Notes: generated by a model from the letters alone, not told the origin. Positions 34,955 to 43,567 are shown, counted from the first letter of the stretch. The stretch is DNA of 64,000 bases from an uncultured Clostridia bacterium (GCA_947623955.1 CANQIP010000001.1:1-64000); one strand, 5' to 3'. Made by a program: numbers and translations.

Positions 34955-35682
34955 CATTTCCTCTGCCTCAATGCCTCGTACATCAGCACGGCGGCGGCGA
35001 CGGACGCGTTCAGCGAATTTATATCGCCCGCCATCGGTATACTCGCGATAAAATCGCATTTCTCCTTCACGAGCCTTGAAATGCCCTCGCCCTCGCTGCC
35101 AATCACGATACCGAGCGCGCCTTTAAGATCCGTTTTATACATTTCCTCTCCGTCCATATCCGCGCCGGTTATCCACAGTCCCGCTTTTTTGAGGTCGTCT
35201 ATTGTCTGCGCGATATTCGTGACCTTCGCCACAGGCGTGTAAACCGCCGCGCCCGCCGACGTTTTTAAGACTGTACTGTTGACCCCTGCGCCGCCGCGTT
35301 TCGGTATTATAACGCCGTGCGCGCCGACGCAGTTCGCGGTACGTATTATCGCGCCGAGGTTGTGCGGGTCGGTTATCTTGTCGCAGATAATCACGAACGG
35401 CGGCTCGCCCTTTTCGGCTGCTCTTTGCAGAATATCCTCGACCGTCGCGTACTCCTGCATGCTCACTATCGCGATAACGCCCTGATGATTGCCGCCCTCG
35501 GCGAGCGCGTCAAGCTTTTCCTTTGCCGTTTCCTGTATGATTATGCCGTTTTCCTTGGCTCGTTTTACTATCGGTATAACGCCGCCCTCGTACCTGCCTT
35601 TTTTAATCAGGATTTTCTCAATCGCTTTTCCCAACTTTATCGCCTCGAGGACGGGGTTTCTGCCTATTATCTTATCGTCCAT
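34945..35682 (-). CDS. rlmB: 23S rRNA (guanosine2251-2'-O)-methyltransferase RlmB-like
   Basis: A 245-residue SPOUT (SpoU) methyltransferase. GRNPVLEAIKLG opens it, with an N-terminal L30e-like RNA-binding domain. Motif 1 is DKITDPHNLGAIIRTANCVG, then the IPKRGG loop; motifs 2/3 are GIVIGSEGEGISRLV and IPMAGDINSLNASVAAAV. It methylates a guanosine ribose in 23S rRNA. Its last codons and stop (CKL-stop) are written by the end of the PE5 repeat, suggesting insertion remodelled the C-terminus. The exact target nucleotide is by homology only. Confidence 0.92.
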   Translation of the reverse strand: MDDKIIGRNPVLEAIKLGKAIEKILIKKGRYEGGVIPIVKRAKENGIIIQETAKEKLDALAEGGNHQGVIAIVSMQEYATVEDILQRAAEKGEPPFVIICDKITDPHNLGAIIRTANCVGAHGVIIPKRGGAGVNSTVLKTSAGAAVYTPVAKVTNIAQTIDDLKKAGLWITGADMDGEEMYKTDLKGALGIVIGSEGEGISRLVKEKCDFIASIPMAGDINSLNASVAAAVLMYEALRQRKCKL

Positions 35683-35703
35683 TATATATCTCCATTCGGC
35701 ACG

Positions 35704-35743
35704 AAAACCACAAGTGCTCCAAAAACTACGCCCTTGTGGTTTT
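35704..35743 (-). terminator. Terminator after the aspartate kinase gene
   Basis: AAAACCACAAG (35704-35714) pairs exactly with CTTGTGGTTTT (35733-35743), 18 bp after the stop. The T tract on the minus strand is short (TTTTCG). Confidence 0.65.
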
Positions 35744-35760
35744 CTGTGATTGGTATTCGA

Positions 35761-36969
35761 TTATTTAAGCAGGAACTTGTCATGTATCGCAATGACCGCC
35801 GCCTCCGCGTCCTTACGCGCTACAAGCACCGAAATTTTTATTTCGGAGGTCGCTATCATGTTGATGTTGATGTGCGCGTCGTACAGAGCCTCGAACATCT
35901 TCGCCGCGACGCCGGAGTTGTTTACCATGCCCGCGCCGACGATCGACACCTTCGACACATCGCTTGTCGACTTGATCTCCCTCGCATTTATGAACTCCTT
36001 GTTTTCTTCAAGCAGGTCGAGCGTCTTCTGCAAATCGCCCTCGGTGACGGTAAAGCTGATGTCCTTCGTCTTGCCGTCGCCTATCGACTGGATTATGAGG
36101 TCAACGCTTATGCCCTTTCTCGCAATCATTTCAAATATCTGGAACGCTTTGCCCGGCGCGTCCTCAACGCCGCAAAGCGCTATTCTCGCGCAGTCGTTAT
36201 CTCTCGTAACGCCTCTTACCAACATTTTTTCCACTTTAGAAACCTCCTTAACATATGTGCCTTCGTGGTCGTTCAGGCTCGAACGAACGGACAGCTTGAC
36301 ATTGTACTTCTTCGCCATTTCGACGCTCCTGTTGTGGAGCACGTTCGCGCCCAGCGACGCAAGCTCCAGCATCTCGTCGTAGGATATATCGTTTAATTTA
36401 TACGCCGTCTTGCATATTCTCGGGTCGGTCGTGTAAACGCCGTCAACGTCGGTGTATATCTCGCACAAATCGGCATGCAGCGCAGCCGCAAGCGCAACGG
36501 CGGAGGTGTCCGAGCCGCCGCGTCCGAGTGTCGTTATATCGTCGTACTTGTTTATACCCTGAAAGCCGGCGACGATTACAATTCTCTTTCTGTCAAGCTC
36601 GGTCTGTATTCTTTCCGTGTCTATTCTCTTTATTCTCGCCGCGCTGTGCTTTGAGTCCGTTAATACTCCCGCCTGCCAGCCGGTAAACGATATTACCGGA
36701 TAGCCGAGCTTCTCTATCGCCATAGCCAACAGCGCTATCGAAATCTGCTCGCCGCTTGACAAAAGCTGATCCATCTCGCGCTTTGACGCGTCGGGGTTGA
36801 TCTCCATCGCCTTTTCGATAAGGTCGTCGGTCGTGTCGCCCTGCGCCGATACGGCTACGACGACGCTGTTGCCTTCTTTATATGTGTTCGTAACGCGTCT
36901 TGCGACGTTCATTACTCTTTCCGCGTCCTTTACCGAAGTACCGCCGTACTTCTGAACTACCAATGCCAT
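35761..36969 (-). CDS. lysC: Aspartate kinase
   Basis: A 402-residue monofunctional aspartokinase, the first step to lysine, threonine and methionine. VVQKYGGTSVKDAERV opens the kinase domain, with FQGINKYDDITTLGRGGSDT in the middle. Two C-terminal ACT domains follow (about 265-402; NDCARIALCGVEDAPGKAFQ and VSKVSIVGAGMVNNSGVAAK), which usually give feedback control. It lies 33 bp downstream of hom. The isozyme letter is by convention only. Confidence 0.95.
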   Translation of the reverse strand: MALVVQKYGGTSVKDAERVMNVARRVTNTYKEGNSVVVAVSAQGDTTDDLIEKAMEINPDASKREMDQLLSSGEQISIALLAMAIEKLGYPVISFTGWQAGVLTDSKHSAARIKRIDTERIQTELDRKRIVIVAGFQGINKYDDITTLGRGGSDTSAVALAAALHADLCEIYTDVDGVYTTDPRICKTAYKLNDISYDEMLELASLGANVLHNRSVEMAKKYNVKLSVRSSLNDHEGTYVKEVSKVEKMLVRGVTRDNDCARIALCGVEDAPGKAFQIFEMIARKGISVDLIIQSIGDGKTKDISFTVTEGDLQKTLDLLEENKEFINAREIKSTSDVSKVSIVGAGMVNNSGVAAKMFEALYDAHININMIATSEIKISVLVARKDAEAAVIAIHDKFLLK

Positions 36970-37002
36970 TTATATATATACTCCTTTCGGTAATTGTCTG
37001 TT

Positions 37003-38214
37003 TTAACCGAGAATTTTTATGCTTGTGATAACGTCCTTGAGCGCGCCCGTTTTGTTCTCGATCTCGGAACGTGTAATGGGTTCGGTTACGAACGCCGACT
37101 CGCCTTCCGTTATGTTATCCACAAACTCGCATCTTCCGAATATTTTGCTCACGTTTTCCGCGCTGTCGGTAGTGCGCACGAACCACGCGAACTTTTTGCT
37201 GTCGCCGTCAGCCATAATATTGCCATCGGGCTTTTGCCACATAATCTTTTTACTTCTCTCGGCGTGCTTTACCGCGTCTACAACGTCGGCGACAACCGCG
37301 CTCGCCGTCGGCAGCTTGCCCGCGCCCGCGCCGTAGAACATAACGTCGCCCACGCAGTCGCCCGTTACCGTAATCGCGTTCATTACGCCGTCAACGCCCG
37401 AAAGCGGATTTTCGTTGTTTATAATCATCGGTGAAACGATTGAGTATATTTTGCCGTCTTCGCGGAACTCGGCGTAACCTATCAGCTTTATTACCGAGTC
37501 CATCTGCGCCGCGTATTTCACGTCGTCGAGCGTTATATTCGTTATGCCCTCGGTGTCGATGTCGTTATAATCGACCGTAAGCCCCGACGCGAGCGACGCG
37601 AGTATCGCTATTTTCCTGCAGGCGTCATGTCCCTCCACGTCGGCGGCGGGATTTCTCTCGGCAAAGCCCTTTGTCTGCGCGTCCTTTAACGCCGTGTCAA
37701 ACGTCTTGCCCTTGCGTATCATCTGGTCTAAGATATAATTCGTCGTGCCGTTCAGTATTCCGGCTATACGAGTTATGTTGTTAGCCGTGAGACATTGGTG
37801 CATCGGTCTTATGATAGGTATGCCGCCGCCGACGCTCGCCTCGAAGAAGTAGTTTACGTTCTTTTCGCGCGCGATTTCGAGTAGCTCCGTGCCGTATGTC
37901 GCGACAAGCTCCTTATTCGACGTTACGACGCTTTTCCCCGCCTCCAAAAGAGCCTTTGTAAACTCGTACGCGGGGTGAAGTCCGCCCATGACCTCGGCGG
38001 CGACAGTAACCTCGCCGTCGTTCAATATATCGTTAAAATCCTTTGTGAAAAGAGCCGGCTCGGGGTGATCCGGAAAATCGCGTATATCAAGTATATATTT
38101 TATGTCTATCGTTTCGCCGCCGGCGTTTTTTGTGAGTTTATCGGCGTTGGTTTTTATGATTTCGTACACGCCGCTGCCGACGGTGCCGTACCCCATGATT
38201 GCAGCTTTCGCCAT
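37003..38214 (-). CDS. hom: Homoserine dehydrogenase
   Basis: A 403-residue NAD(P)-dependent enzyme reducing aspartate semialdehyde to homoserine. IMGYGTVGSGVYEI is the nucleotide-binding loop. GGLHPAYEFTKALLEAGKSV and GGGIPIIRPM, then LNGTTNYILDQM and ERNPAADVEGHDACRKIAI are catalytic-domain hallmarks. The C-terminal 60 residues are short for a full ACT domain. It sits upstream of lysC in one operon. No T-box or other riboswitch is visible before it. Confidence 0.96.
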   Translation of the reverse strand: MAKAAIMGYGTVGSGVYEIIKTNADKLTKNAGGETIDIKYILDIRDFPDHPEPALFTKDFNDILNDGEVTVAAEVMGGLHPAYEFTKALLEAGKSVVTSNKELVATYGTELLEIAREKNVNYFFEASVGGGIPIIRPMHQCLTANNITRIAGILNGTTNYILDQMIRKGKTFDTALKDAQTKGFAERNPAADVEGHDACRKIAILASLASGLTVDYNDIDTEGITNITLDDVKYAAQMDSVIKLIGYAEFREDGKIYSIVSPMIINNENPLSGVDGVMNAITVTGDCVGDVMFYGAGAGKLPTASAVVADVVDAVKHAERSKKIMWQKPDGNIMADGDSKKFAWFVRTTDSAENVSKIFGRCEFVDNITEGESAFVTEPITRSEIENKTGALKDVITSIKILG

Positions 38215-38276
38215 ATAAATGTGCCTCCCCGTTCTATATTAAATGACATTATTTTCAAAAAAACAATACACCGCTT

Positions 38277-38305
38277 ATATTATCACAACGGCGCGGTAAA
38301 GTCAA
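38277..38305 (-). promoter_or_regulatory. Sigma-A promoter of hom-lysC
   Basis: Minus-strand TTGACT (38300-38305) and TAATAT (38277-38282) are 17 bp apart, about 65 bp upstream of the hom start and just after the radC stop. Confidence 0.65.
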
Positions 38306-38316
38306 TATTTTTGACA

Positions 38317-39027
38317 TTATTTCCTTTGTTTTATTGTCTTTGTACCCGAATATTCGTTCTTTATGCTCACGCATTTACCGTCCGCGACTATAATATGGTC
38401 AAGCAGTCTTATACCCGCAAGACCGAGCGCGCGTTCTATCGTCCTTGTCGCCGTTATGTCGGCGTTTGACGCGACCGCGATACCGCTTGGGTGGTTGTGC
38501 GACAGCACGACGTATGACGCGTCGCACTTCACGGCTACGCGCACAAGCTGCGTTATATCTATGTCCATACTCTCAAAGCTGCCCTCGAACATGCGCCTTT
38601 TATATATTATGCGGTTCTGCGCGTCAAGACAAATTATGTAAAAATTTTCACGTTCCACTCCGTCAAAGAGGTTGAGCAGGTACTTTTCGCATGAGTCGCT
38701 GTCGAGTACGAGGCGGTTCACGTCGTAGCGCATGCCGTTGTAGTAACGCAGAAATTCACCCAGCTCGCGTATGTACAATGCCGTTTCCTCGCCGACGCCC
38801 ATTATATCGGTCAGTTTCTCCTTCGGTGCGCGGAACACCTCGGCAAAGCCGCCGCATTCGTTTATGAGGTTGTGCGCCGTTTCGTTCGTGTCGGTTCGGC
38901 GTATTACCCTATGAAGAAGATACTCCAGCACTTTATGGTCATGCCATTTGGCGAAACCGCCGCGTTCAAAATCCGTACGCATACGCTTTCTGTGACCCTC
39001 ATGCACGTTTTTCTTATTCCCCGCCAT
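38317..39027 (-). CDS. radC: RadC-family JAB-domain protein
   Basis: A 236-residue protein. The first 100 residues contain a helix-hairpin-helix-type segment (ITDIMGVGEETALYI). The C-terminal RadC/JAB domain has the JAMM metal site H177, H179, D190 in SHNHPSG...ASNAD. Despite the name, a DNA repair role has been questioned, and the activity remains unclear. It stands alone between the rpmF terminator and the hom promoter. Confidence 0.92.
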   Translation of the reverse strand: MAGNKKNVHEGHRKRMRTDFERGGFAKWHDHKVLEYLLHRVIRRTDTNETAHNLINECGGFAEVFRAPKEKLTDIMGVGEETALYIRELGEFLRYYNGMRYDVNRLVLDSDSCEKYLLNLFDGVERENFYIICLDAQNRIIYKRRMFEGSFESMDIDITQLVRVAVKCDASYVVLSHNHPSGIAVASNADITATRTIERALGLAGIRLLDHIIVADGKCVSIKNEYSGTKTIKQRK

Positions 39028-39117
39028 CGCTTTACACCCCGTTTTTCGGATTTTGTATTATTATATATCAAATCGGTATATTTTGTCTACGATTTTTTGA
39101 GATTTTGTATAAGACCG

Positions 39118-39151
39118 CAAAAAAAGAGAACGCTTTGCGTTCTCTTTTTTA
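39118..39151. terminator. Bidirectional terminator after rpmF
   Basis: AGAGAACGC (39125-39133), a TTT loop and GCGTTCTCT (39137-39145) form a perfect stem with A6 before and T6 after. It ends the ribosomal operon on the minus strand, 17 bp after the rpmF stop. Confidence 0.9.
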
Positions 39152-39167
39152 CTTAATCAAAGCCGAA

Positions 39168-39350
39168 TTAGTCCTCAGCCTTCTTTACTACTTCCTTGCC
39201 GTTGTAATAACCGCAGAATTTGCAAACAGTATGAGGCATTATATATTCGCTGCACTGGGGGCAAGCTACCATGTTGGGAGCCGTGAGCTTCCAGTTTGCG
39301 CGTCTTTTATTTCTTCTGGCTTTAGAAACTTTACCCTTAGGTACCGCCAT
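39168..39350 (-). CDS. rpmF: 50S ribosomal protein L32
   Basis: A 60-residue basic protein, [20 protein letters not shown], with a zinc ribbon CPQC...CKFC (both CxxC pairs kept). It follows the YceD/DUF177 gene by 31 bp, the standard pairing, and here ends the L10-L12 transcription unit. Confidence 0.97.
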   Translation of the reverse strand: MAVPKGKVSKARRNKRRANWKLTAPNMVACPQCSEYIMPHTVCKFCGYYNGKEVVKKAED

Positions 39351-39381
39351 AGTTTACACCTCCATAACTTTCTCTGACCTG

Positions 39382-39885
39382 TTATTCATTGTCCTTCATA
39401 ATATCCAAAAGCGCCGACCATCTCGGGTCGATATTTTCCTTTGAGCAGTCACATTCTCCCTCGTTGAGATCCTTGCCGCACTCGGAACAAAGCCCCTTGC
39501 AGTCCTCTTTGCAGAGGTATTTACCCTCAACGTTCATGAGGAAGTTGTCGTATACAATATCGTCAATCTCAATATCGGTGTCGCTGAACAGAATGACATC
39601 CGCGTCGTCTATACCGCTGTCCTCTCGCGCGAGGTTTTCGTCAATATGAAAGTTTACCGGTACGGCAATTTCTTTCATACAGCGCGCGCAGTTCGTTATC
39701 ATAACTCCCTCCGCGTCCGCACGCAGTACGAGCGATTTTCCGTTATTTGACACGCTGCCCTTTACCTTCAGCGGTTCGGGAAATCGGTATTCGCCCAGAA
39801 AATCCGTGTCGGGCAGTTTTACCTCGCCGTTTATTTCCAATCGTCCGCCCGTTTCTTTGAGTATTGAAGATACGTCTACTTTCAT
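39382..39885 (-). CDS. yceD: DUF177 (YceD) family protein
   Basis: A 167-residue protein of the family that precedes rpmF in most bacteria and is linked to 23S rRNA processing and accumulation. It has the CARCM motif in the middle and a Cys-rich C-terminal part, CKEDCKGLCSECGKDLNEGE, followed by CDC, probably a metal site. It is 37 bp downstream of rplL. Confidence 0.9.
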   Translation of the reverse strand: MKVDVSSILKETGGRLEINGEVKLPDTDFLGEYRFPEPLKVKGSVSNNGKSLVLRADAEGVMITNCARCMKEIAVPVNFHIDENLAREDSGIDDADVILFSDTDIEIDDIVYDNFLMNVEGKYLCKEDCKGLCSECGKDLNEGECDCSKENIDPRWSALLDIMKDNE

Positions 39886-39922
39886 GCTACGCTCCTACGC
39901 CTTTAAATTAAATCAGAGCAAA

Positions 39923-40297
39923 TTACTTCAATTCTACCTTAGCGCCAGCCTCTTCAAGCTTTGTCTTCATAGCCTCAGCCTCGTCCTTCGCAACCGCTTC
40001 CTTAACGGTGTTGGGTGCGCCGTCAACGAGAGCCTTAGCCTCTTTAAGACCGAGACCGGTAAGCTCTCTTACTACCTTGATTACGCCAAGCTTAGCAGCG
40101 CCCGCGTCGGCAAGAACTACGTCAAACTCGCTCTTTTCCTCAGCGGCAGCCGCGCCGCCTTCACCTGCAGCGCCCGCTACCATTACGGGAGCAGCCGCAC
40201 TTACGCCGAACTCCTCTTCCATAAGCTTTACGAGTTCAGCAACTTCAAGTAACTTTAATTCCTTGATTTCATCAAGAATTGCATTGATATCTGCCAT
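39923..40297 (-). CDS. rplL: 50S ribosomal protein L7/L12
   Basis: A 124-residue stalk protein: an N-terminal dimer domain ([20 protein letters not shown]), an Ala/Gly/Glu hinge, and the C-terminal factor-binding domain with [20 protein letters not shown]. It follows rplJ by 48 bp and shares its leader-controlled promoter. rpoB, the usual next gene, is absent. Confidence 0.98.
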   Translation of the reverse strand: MADINAILDEIKELKLLEVAELVKLMEEEFGVSAAAPVMVAGAAGEGGAAAAEEKSEFDVVLADAGAAKLGVIKVVRELTGLGLKEAKALVDGAPNTVKEAVAKDEAEAMKTKLEEAGAKVELK

Positions 40298-40345
40298 TTT
40301 AGTTTCCTCCTAATTTCTAAAAATATAACCTTGGTTTCTTTGGAA

Positions 40346-41047
40346 TTACTCCGCGTCCGTCTTTTCTTCTTCTGCCGGAGTTTCAGCCTTTTCTTCTTCA
40401 GCCGGAGCCGGTTCCTCTGCGGGAGCCTCCTCTGTTTCGGCTGCCGTTTCTTCAGCCGGAGTTTCGGCTTTTTCTTCCTCGGCGGGAGCAGTTTCCTCCG
40501 CCGGAGTTTCCGCGCTTGTTTCGCCCGCTTTTTCGGCTACGAGGTCGGAAATTTCCTTACCGCCGTCAACGATAGCCTGCAAAGTACGTGCGAGTGCGGA
40601 AATAGGTGAGTTAAGACTTCCCATCATCTTCGCGATCAATGTCTCAAAGCTCGGCGTAGACGCGAGTCTCTTAATCTCATCGAGGGTCATAACGGAGCCG
40701 TCCATAAAGCCTGACTTTATTTCAAGCTTGTCGTTTTCCTTCGCGTAGTCCGCGAGAACCTTTGCGGGAGCAACCGCGTCCTCGGACGATACGGCGATAG
40801 CCGTCGGGCCGTGCAGCGCCTCTTCGAGCGCGTCGAGACCCACTTCCTTGGCGGCTCTCAAAAGCAGCGTATTCTTTATTACGAAATACTTTACGTTCGC
40901 CTCTCTCAGTTTTGTACGAAGAGCCGTGTCCTCCTCAACGGTAAGACCGCGGTAATCGACGATTACGCCTGTCTGAGCGTCCTTTAAGACGTCTATGACC
41001 TCCGCAACCTGTGCTTTCTTTGTTTCCAATACTTTTGCGCTTGGCAT
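40346..41047 (-). CDS. rplJ: 50S ribosomal protein L10 with a long acidic C-terminal tail
   Basis: A 233-residue protein. Residues 1-171 are a normal L10 (MPSAKVLETKKAQVAEVIDV, VVDYRGLT-like region, then the helices that hold L7/L12). Residues 172-233 are an extra Glu/Ala/Pro/Thr tail with KAETPAEE written twice (193-200, 220-227). I start at 41047, which has GGAGGTG in place. The frame further upstream reads the leader RNA. L10 normally autoregulates through the leader just upstream. Confidence 0.96.
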   Translation of the reverse strand: MPSAKVLETKKAQVAEVIDVLKDAQTGVIVDYRGLTVEEDTALRTKLREANVKYFVIKNTLLLRAAKEVGLDALEEALHGPTAIAVSSEDAVAPAKVLADYAKENDKLEIKSGFMDGSVMTLDEIKRLASTPSFETLIAKMMGSLNSPISALARTLQAIVDGGKEISDLVAEKAGETSAETPAEETAPAEEEKAETPAEETAAETEEAPAEEPAPAEEEKAETPAEEEKTDAE

Positions 41048-41099
41048 ATTTTGTTTCACCTCCTGTATTTCGGATAAATATGCCTTCATTACGTAAATA

Positions 41100-41218
41100 A
41101 AGAAGGCTCTTTGCCGTAGACGCAAAGAGCCATAGTAATTTCTACTATAATTCCTCGGCGGGACTTACCTTCGGCTTTCGCCGAACGCCTGCTGTCTACG
41201 GATTTATCAACAAACGGC
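41100..41218 (-). promoter_or_regulatory. Ribosomal protein L10 leader with attenuator
   Basis: The minus-strand RNA has the L10-leader core (CCGTAGACAGCAGG, then AAAGCCGAAGGTAAGTCC and GCCGAGG). It ends in a terminator stem GGCTCTTTGC/GCAAAGAGCC (41105-41131) followed by TTCTTTATTT. The loop GTCTACG is complementary to CCGTAGAC at the leader's 5' end (41194-41201), giving an alternative fold. Confidence 0.85.
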
Positions 41219-41247
41219 ATTATACCATTTATGATACGTTTTGTCAA
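41219..41247 (-). promoter_or_regulatory. Promoter of rplJ-rplL-yceD-rpmF
   Basis: TTGACA (41242-41247) and TATAAT (41219-41224) match consensus exactly, 17 bp apart, between rplA and the L10 leader. Confidence 0.9.
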
Positions 41248-41255
41248 GTTGTTTT

Positions 41256-41948
41256 TTAACCGAGTCTTGCCTGGTTGATCTTAATGCCGGGGCCCATTGT
41301 CGAGGCGACAACGACGCTCCTTAAATACTGACCCTTAGCGGCAGCCGGCTTAGCCTTTATGATAGCGCCGATAAGAGCGTCAAAGTTCTCACGGAGCTTA
41401 TCCGCGCCGAACGACGCCTTGCCTATCGGACAGTGGATTATGTTGGTCTTGTCGAGTCTGTACTCAACCTTGCCTGCCTTGATCTCGCTTACAGCCTTTG
41501 TAACGTCCATCGTTACCGTACCCGCCTTCGGCGACGGCATAAGTCCCTTAGGGCCGAGAACCTTACCGAGACGACCCACAACGCCCATCATGTCGGGAGT
41601 TGCTACGACAACGTCGAAGTCGAACCAGTTTTCGCCCTGTATCTTCTGTACAAGCTCCATTTCGCCAACGTAGTCCGCGCCCGCAGCCTGAGCCTCGTCA
41701 GCCTTGGGACCCTTCGCGAATACGAGAACCTTCGCGGTCTTACCCGTTCCGTGCGGAAGTACGATCGCGCCTCTTACCTGCTGGTCGGCATGTCTCGAAT
41801 CGACGCCGAGTCTTATATGAGCCTCGACCGTTTCATCAAACTTTGCCTTAGCCGTTTTTGTGACGAGTTCCATAGCCTCGCCTGTGTCGTAAAGCTTTGA
41901 CTTTTCAACAAGCTTTACGCTGTCCTGATATTTCTTTCCTCTAAACAT
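41256..41948 (-). CDS. rplA: 50S ribosomal protein L1
   Basis: A 230-residue two-domain protein: [20 protein letters not shown] at the N-terminus, VVLPHGTGK-type loop ([17 protein letters not shown]), [15 protein letters not shown] and [10 protein letters not shown] at the end, all L1 signatures. It binds 23S rRNA at the E-site stalk and can repress its own mRNA. It lies 63 bp downstream of rplK. Confidence 0.98.
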   Translation of the reverse strand: MFRGKKYQDSVKLVEKSKLYDTGEAMELVTKTAKAKFDETVEAHIRLGVDSRHADQQVRGAIVLPHGTGKTAKVLVFAKGPKADEAQAAGADYVGEMELVQKIQGENWFDFDVVVATPDMMGVVGRLGKVLGPKGLMPSPKAGTVTMDVTKAVSEIKAGKVEYRLDKTNIIHCPIGKASFGADKLRENFDALIGAIIKAKPAAAKGQYLRSVVVASTMGPGIKINQARLG

Positions 41949-42011
41949 TTCTTTCCTCCTTCGTGGTCAAACAAGACTTCCGTCTCTCCCACCGTCTCAA
42001 CAATATACCTA

Positions 42012-42437
42012 TTAGTCTCCGATAAGAACGCCCATACTTCTGCAAGTACCGGCAATCATGCTCATGGCAGCCTCAAGACTTGCCGCGTTAAGGTCGGGCA
42101 TCTTCTGCTCGGCTATCGCCTGCAAATCAGCCTTTGAAATCGTGGCTACCTTTGTCTTGTTGGGAACGCCACTGCCGCTTTCGATCTTACAAGCCTTCTT
42201 GATAAGAACCGCTGCGGGCGGCGTCTTTGTTACGAAAGAGAAAGAACGGTCTGCGTACACCGTAATAACTACGGGGATTATAAGACCTGCGTCCTTCGCC
42301 GTCTTTTCGTTAAATTCCTTCGCAAACTGCATAATGTTTACGCCGTGCTGACCGAGTGCCGGTCCGACCGGGGGCGCCGGGGTTGCTTTTCCGGCAGGAA
42401 TTTGTAACTTAATGTATCCTGCAACCTTTTGTGCCAT
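42012..42437 (-). CDS. rplK: 50S ribosomal protein L11
   Basis: A 141-residue protein, exactly the usual L11 length from the ATG at 42437 ([20 protein letters not shown]). [17 protein letters not shown] and the C-terminal RNA-binding domain ([20 protein letters not shown]) are present. GGAGGTGG precedes the start. The frame's GTG nine bases earlier sits in that ribosome binding site and is rejected. Confidence 0.98.
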   Translation of the reverse strand: MAQKVAGYIKLQIPAGKATPAPPVGPALGQHGVNIMQFAKEFNEKTAKDAGLIIPVVITVYADRSFSFVTKTPPAAVLIKKACKIESGSGVPNKTKVATISKADLQAIAEQKMPDLNAASLEAAMSMIAGTCRSMGVLIGD

Positions 42438-42489
42438 AATGGCCACCTCCTTGAAATTTTACAGCCGCCGATGCCAAAGACACCGCGGT

Positions 42490-42540
42490 GCATGTGGTAA
42501 TTGCGAACCCTTCGGGTTCTCCCACTGTTACCAGAGGGAA
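42490..42540 (-). promoter_or_regulatory. Structured leader between nusG and rplK
   Basis: On the minus strand, GGTAACAGTGGGAG, a GAACCC-GAA-GGGTTC hairpin and TTACCAC form a compact double helix in the 145-bp gap before rplK. It resembles the ribosomal-protein (L1 or L11) target commonly found before rplK in Firmicutes. The exact binding protein is inference. Confidence 0.5.
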
Positions 42541-42582
42541 TATGAGAAAAGAATAAATCGCTTTATCCTTTAATCAACTTAA

Positions 42583-43107
42583 TCAGTCCATAAGCTCCAC
42601 TTGCGTGTAGTCTATTTCTACGGGCGTTTCGCGTCCGAACATCGAAACGGCGACGTTTACCTTGCGCGTTTCGTTGTTTATGCTCGTAACCTTGCCCGAA
42701 AAGCCCTCCATGGGGCCCGATTTTATGGAAACAATATCGCCGACAGAAAAGTCGATTTCCTTCATGCGTATTACCTCAACGCCCATTCTCTCGACTTCCG
42801 CGTCGGACAGCGGAACGGGCTTTGAGCCGGGGCCTACGAAACCGGTAACGCCGCGCGTGTTTCTCACGATGTACCAGCTTTCGTCGGTCATAACCATTTT
42901 AACGACGACATAGCCGGGGAACAGCTTGCGCTTTACTACCCTTTTCTCGTCGCCCTTTTCCTCGACAACGTCCTCGGTGGGAACGCGCACGTCGAGAATT
43001 AAATCCTGCATACCACGGTTTTCAACAGACTTTTCTATATTGGCTTTAACCTTATTTTCATAGCCGGAGTATGTGTGAGCCACATACCATTTTGCCTCTC
43101 CTGCCAT
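42583..43107 (-). CDS. nusG: Transcription termination/antitermination factor NusG
   Basis: A 174-residue protein with an NGN domain (WYVAHTYSGYENKVKANIEK, KRKLFPGYVVVKMVM) and a C-terminal KOW motif (GDIVSIKSGPMEGFSGKVTS). I start at 43107, with AAGGAGAACGGTT upstream. Upstream in-frame residues overlap secE and are not conserved. It couples RNA polymerase to ribosomes and Rho. Confidence 0.97.
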   Translation of the reverse strand: MAGEAKWYVAHTYSGYENKVKANIEKSVENRGMQDLILDVRVPTEDVVEEKGDEKRVVKRKLFPGYVVVKMVMTDESWYIVRNTRGVTGFVGPGSKPVPLSDAEVERMGVEVIRMKEIDFSVGDIVSIKSGPMEGFSGKVTSINNETRKVNVAVSMFGRETPVEIDYTQVELMD

Positions 43108-43141
43108 AACCGTTCTCCTTTCCGATTTTTTCAAACGGCGT

Positions 43142-43378
43142 TTATGCCGCCAGTATGCCGGAAAGCGCCTTAAACAGCTCTCCGAAAGCAATATCCAGCA
43201 CGGAAAGGATTATCGTAACTATAATAATGAATACTATGATTACGCCGGTGTTGTGGATAAGCTGGTCTTTTGTGGGCCATGTGACCTTTTTAAGCTCCGC
43301 CTTCGTGTCCTTAAAGAACTTTACCATTTTTTCTCCGAAACTGAGCTTTCTTCCGTTCGCTAAATTTGTATCAGCCAT
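43142..43378 (-). CDS. secE: Preprotein translocase subunit SecE
   Basis: A 78-residue protein with the amphipathic KMVKFFKDTKAELKKVTWPT stretch and one C-terminal transmembrane helix (GVIIVFIIIVTIILSVLDIA), the minimal SecE layout. It stabilises SecY in the translocon. It lies 39 bp after rpmG and 34 bp before nusG. Confidence 0.97.
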   Translation of the reverse strand: MADTNLANGRKLSFGEKMVKFFKDTKAELKKVTWPTKDQLIHNTGVIIVFIIIVTIILSVLDIAFGELFKALSGILAA

Positions 43379-43417
43379 GTTTACACATCCTTACTTTAAA
43401 ATAACGCTTGACGAGAC

Positions 43418-43567
43418 TTACTTCGTTTCCTTATGAAGAGTGTGCTTTCTGCAGAACTTGCAGTACTTATTCATCTCAAGTCTGTCGGGGTCGTTCTTCT
43501 TATTCTTCATTGTGTTATAGTTTCTCTGCTTACATTCCGAGCAAGCCAATGTGATTTTTACTCTCAT
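43418..43567 (-). CDS. rpmG: 50S ribosomal protein L33
   Basis: A 49-residue protein, [20 protein letters not shown]..., with zinc-type cysteine pairs CSEC and CKFC. It is therefore the C+ paralog, expected when zinc is available. GGAGGTGTAAAG precedes the ATG at 43567. It is the first gene of the rpmG-secE-nusG-rplK-rplA unit. Confidence 0.95.
   Translation of the reverse strand: MRVKITLACSECKQRNYNTMKNKKNDPDRLEMNKYCKFCRKHTLHKETK

Noticed and set aside
38215-38316. T-box or other riboswitch before hom.
   Set aside because: No T-box sequence or terminator-antiterminator pair is visible; only a plain promoter is found.
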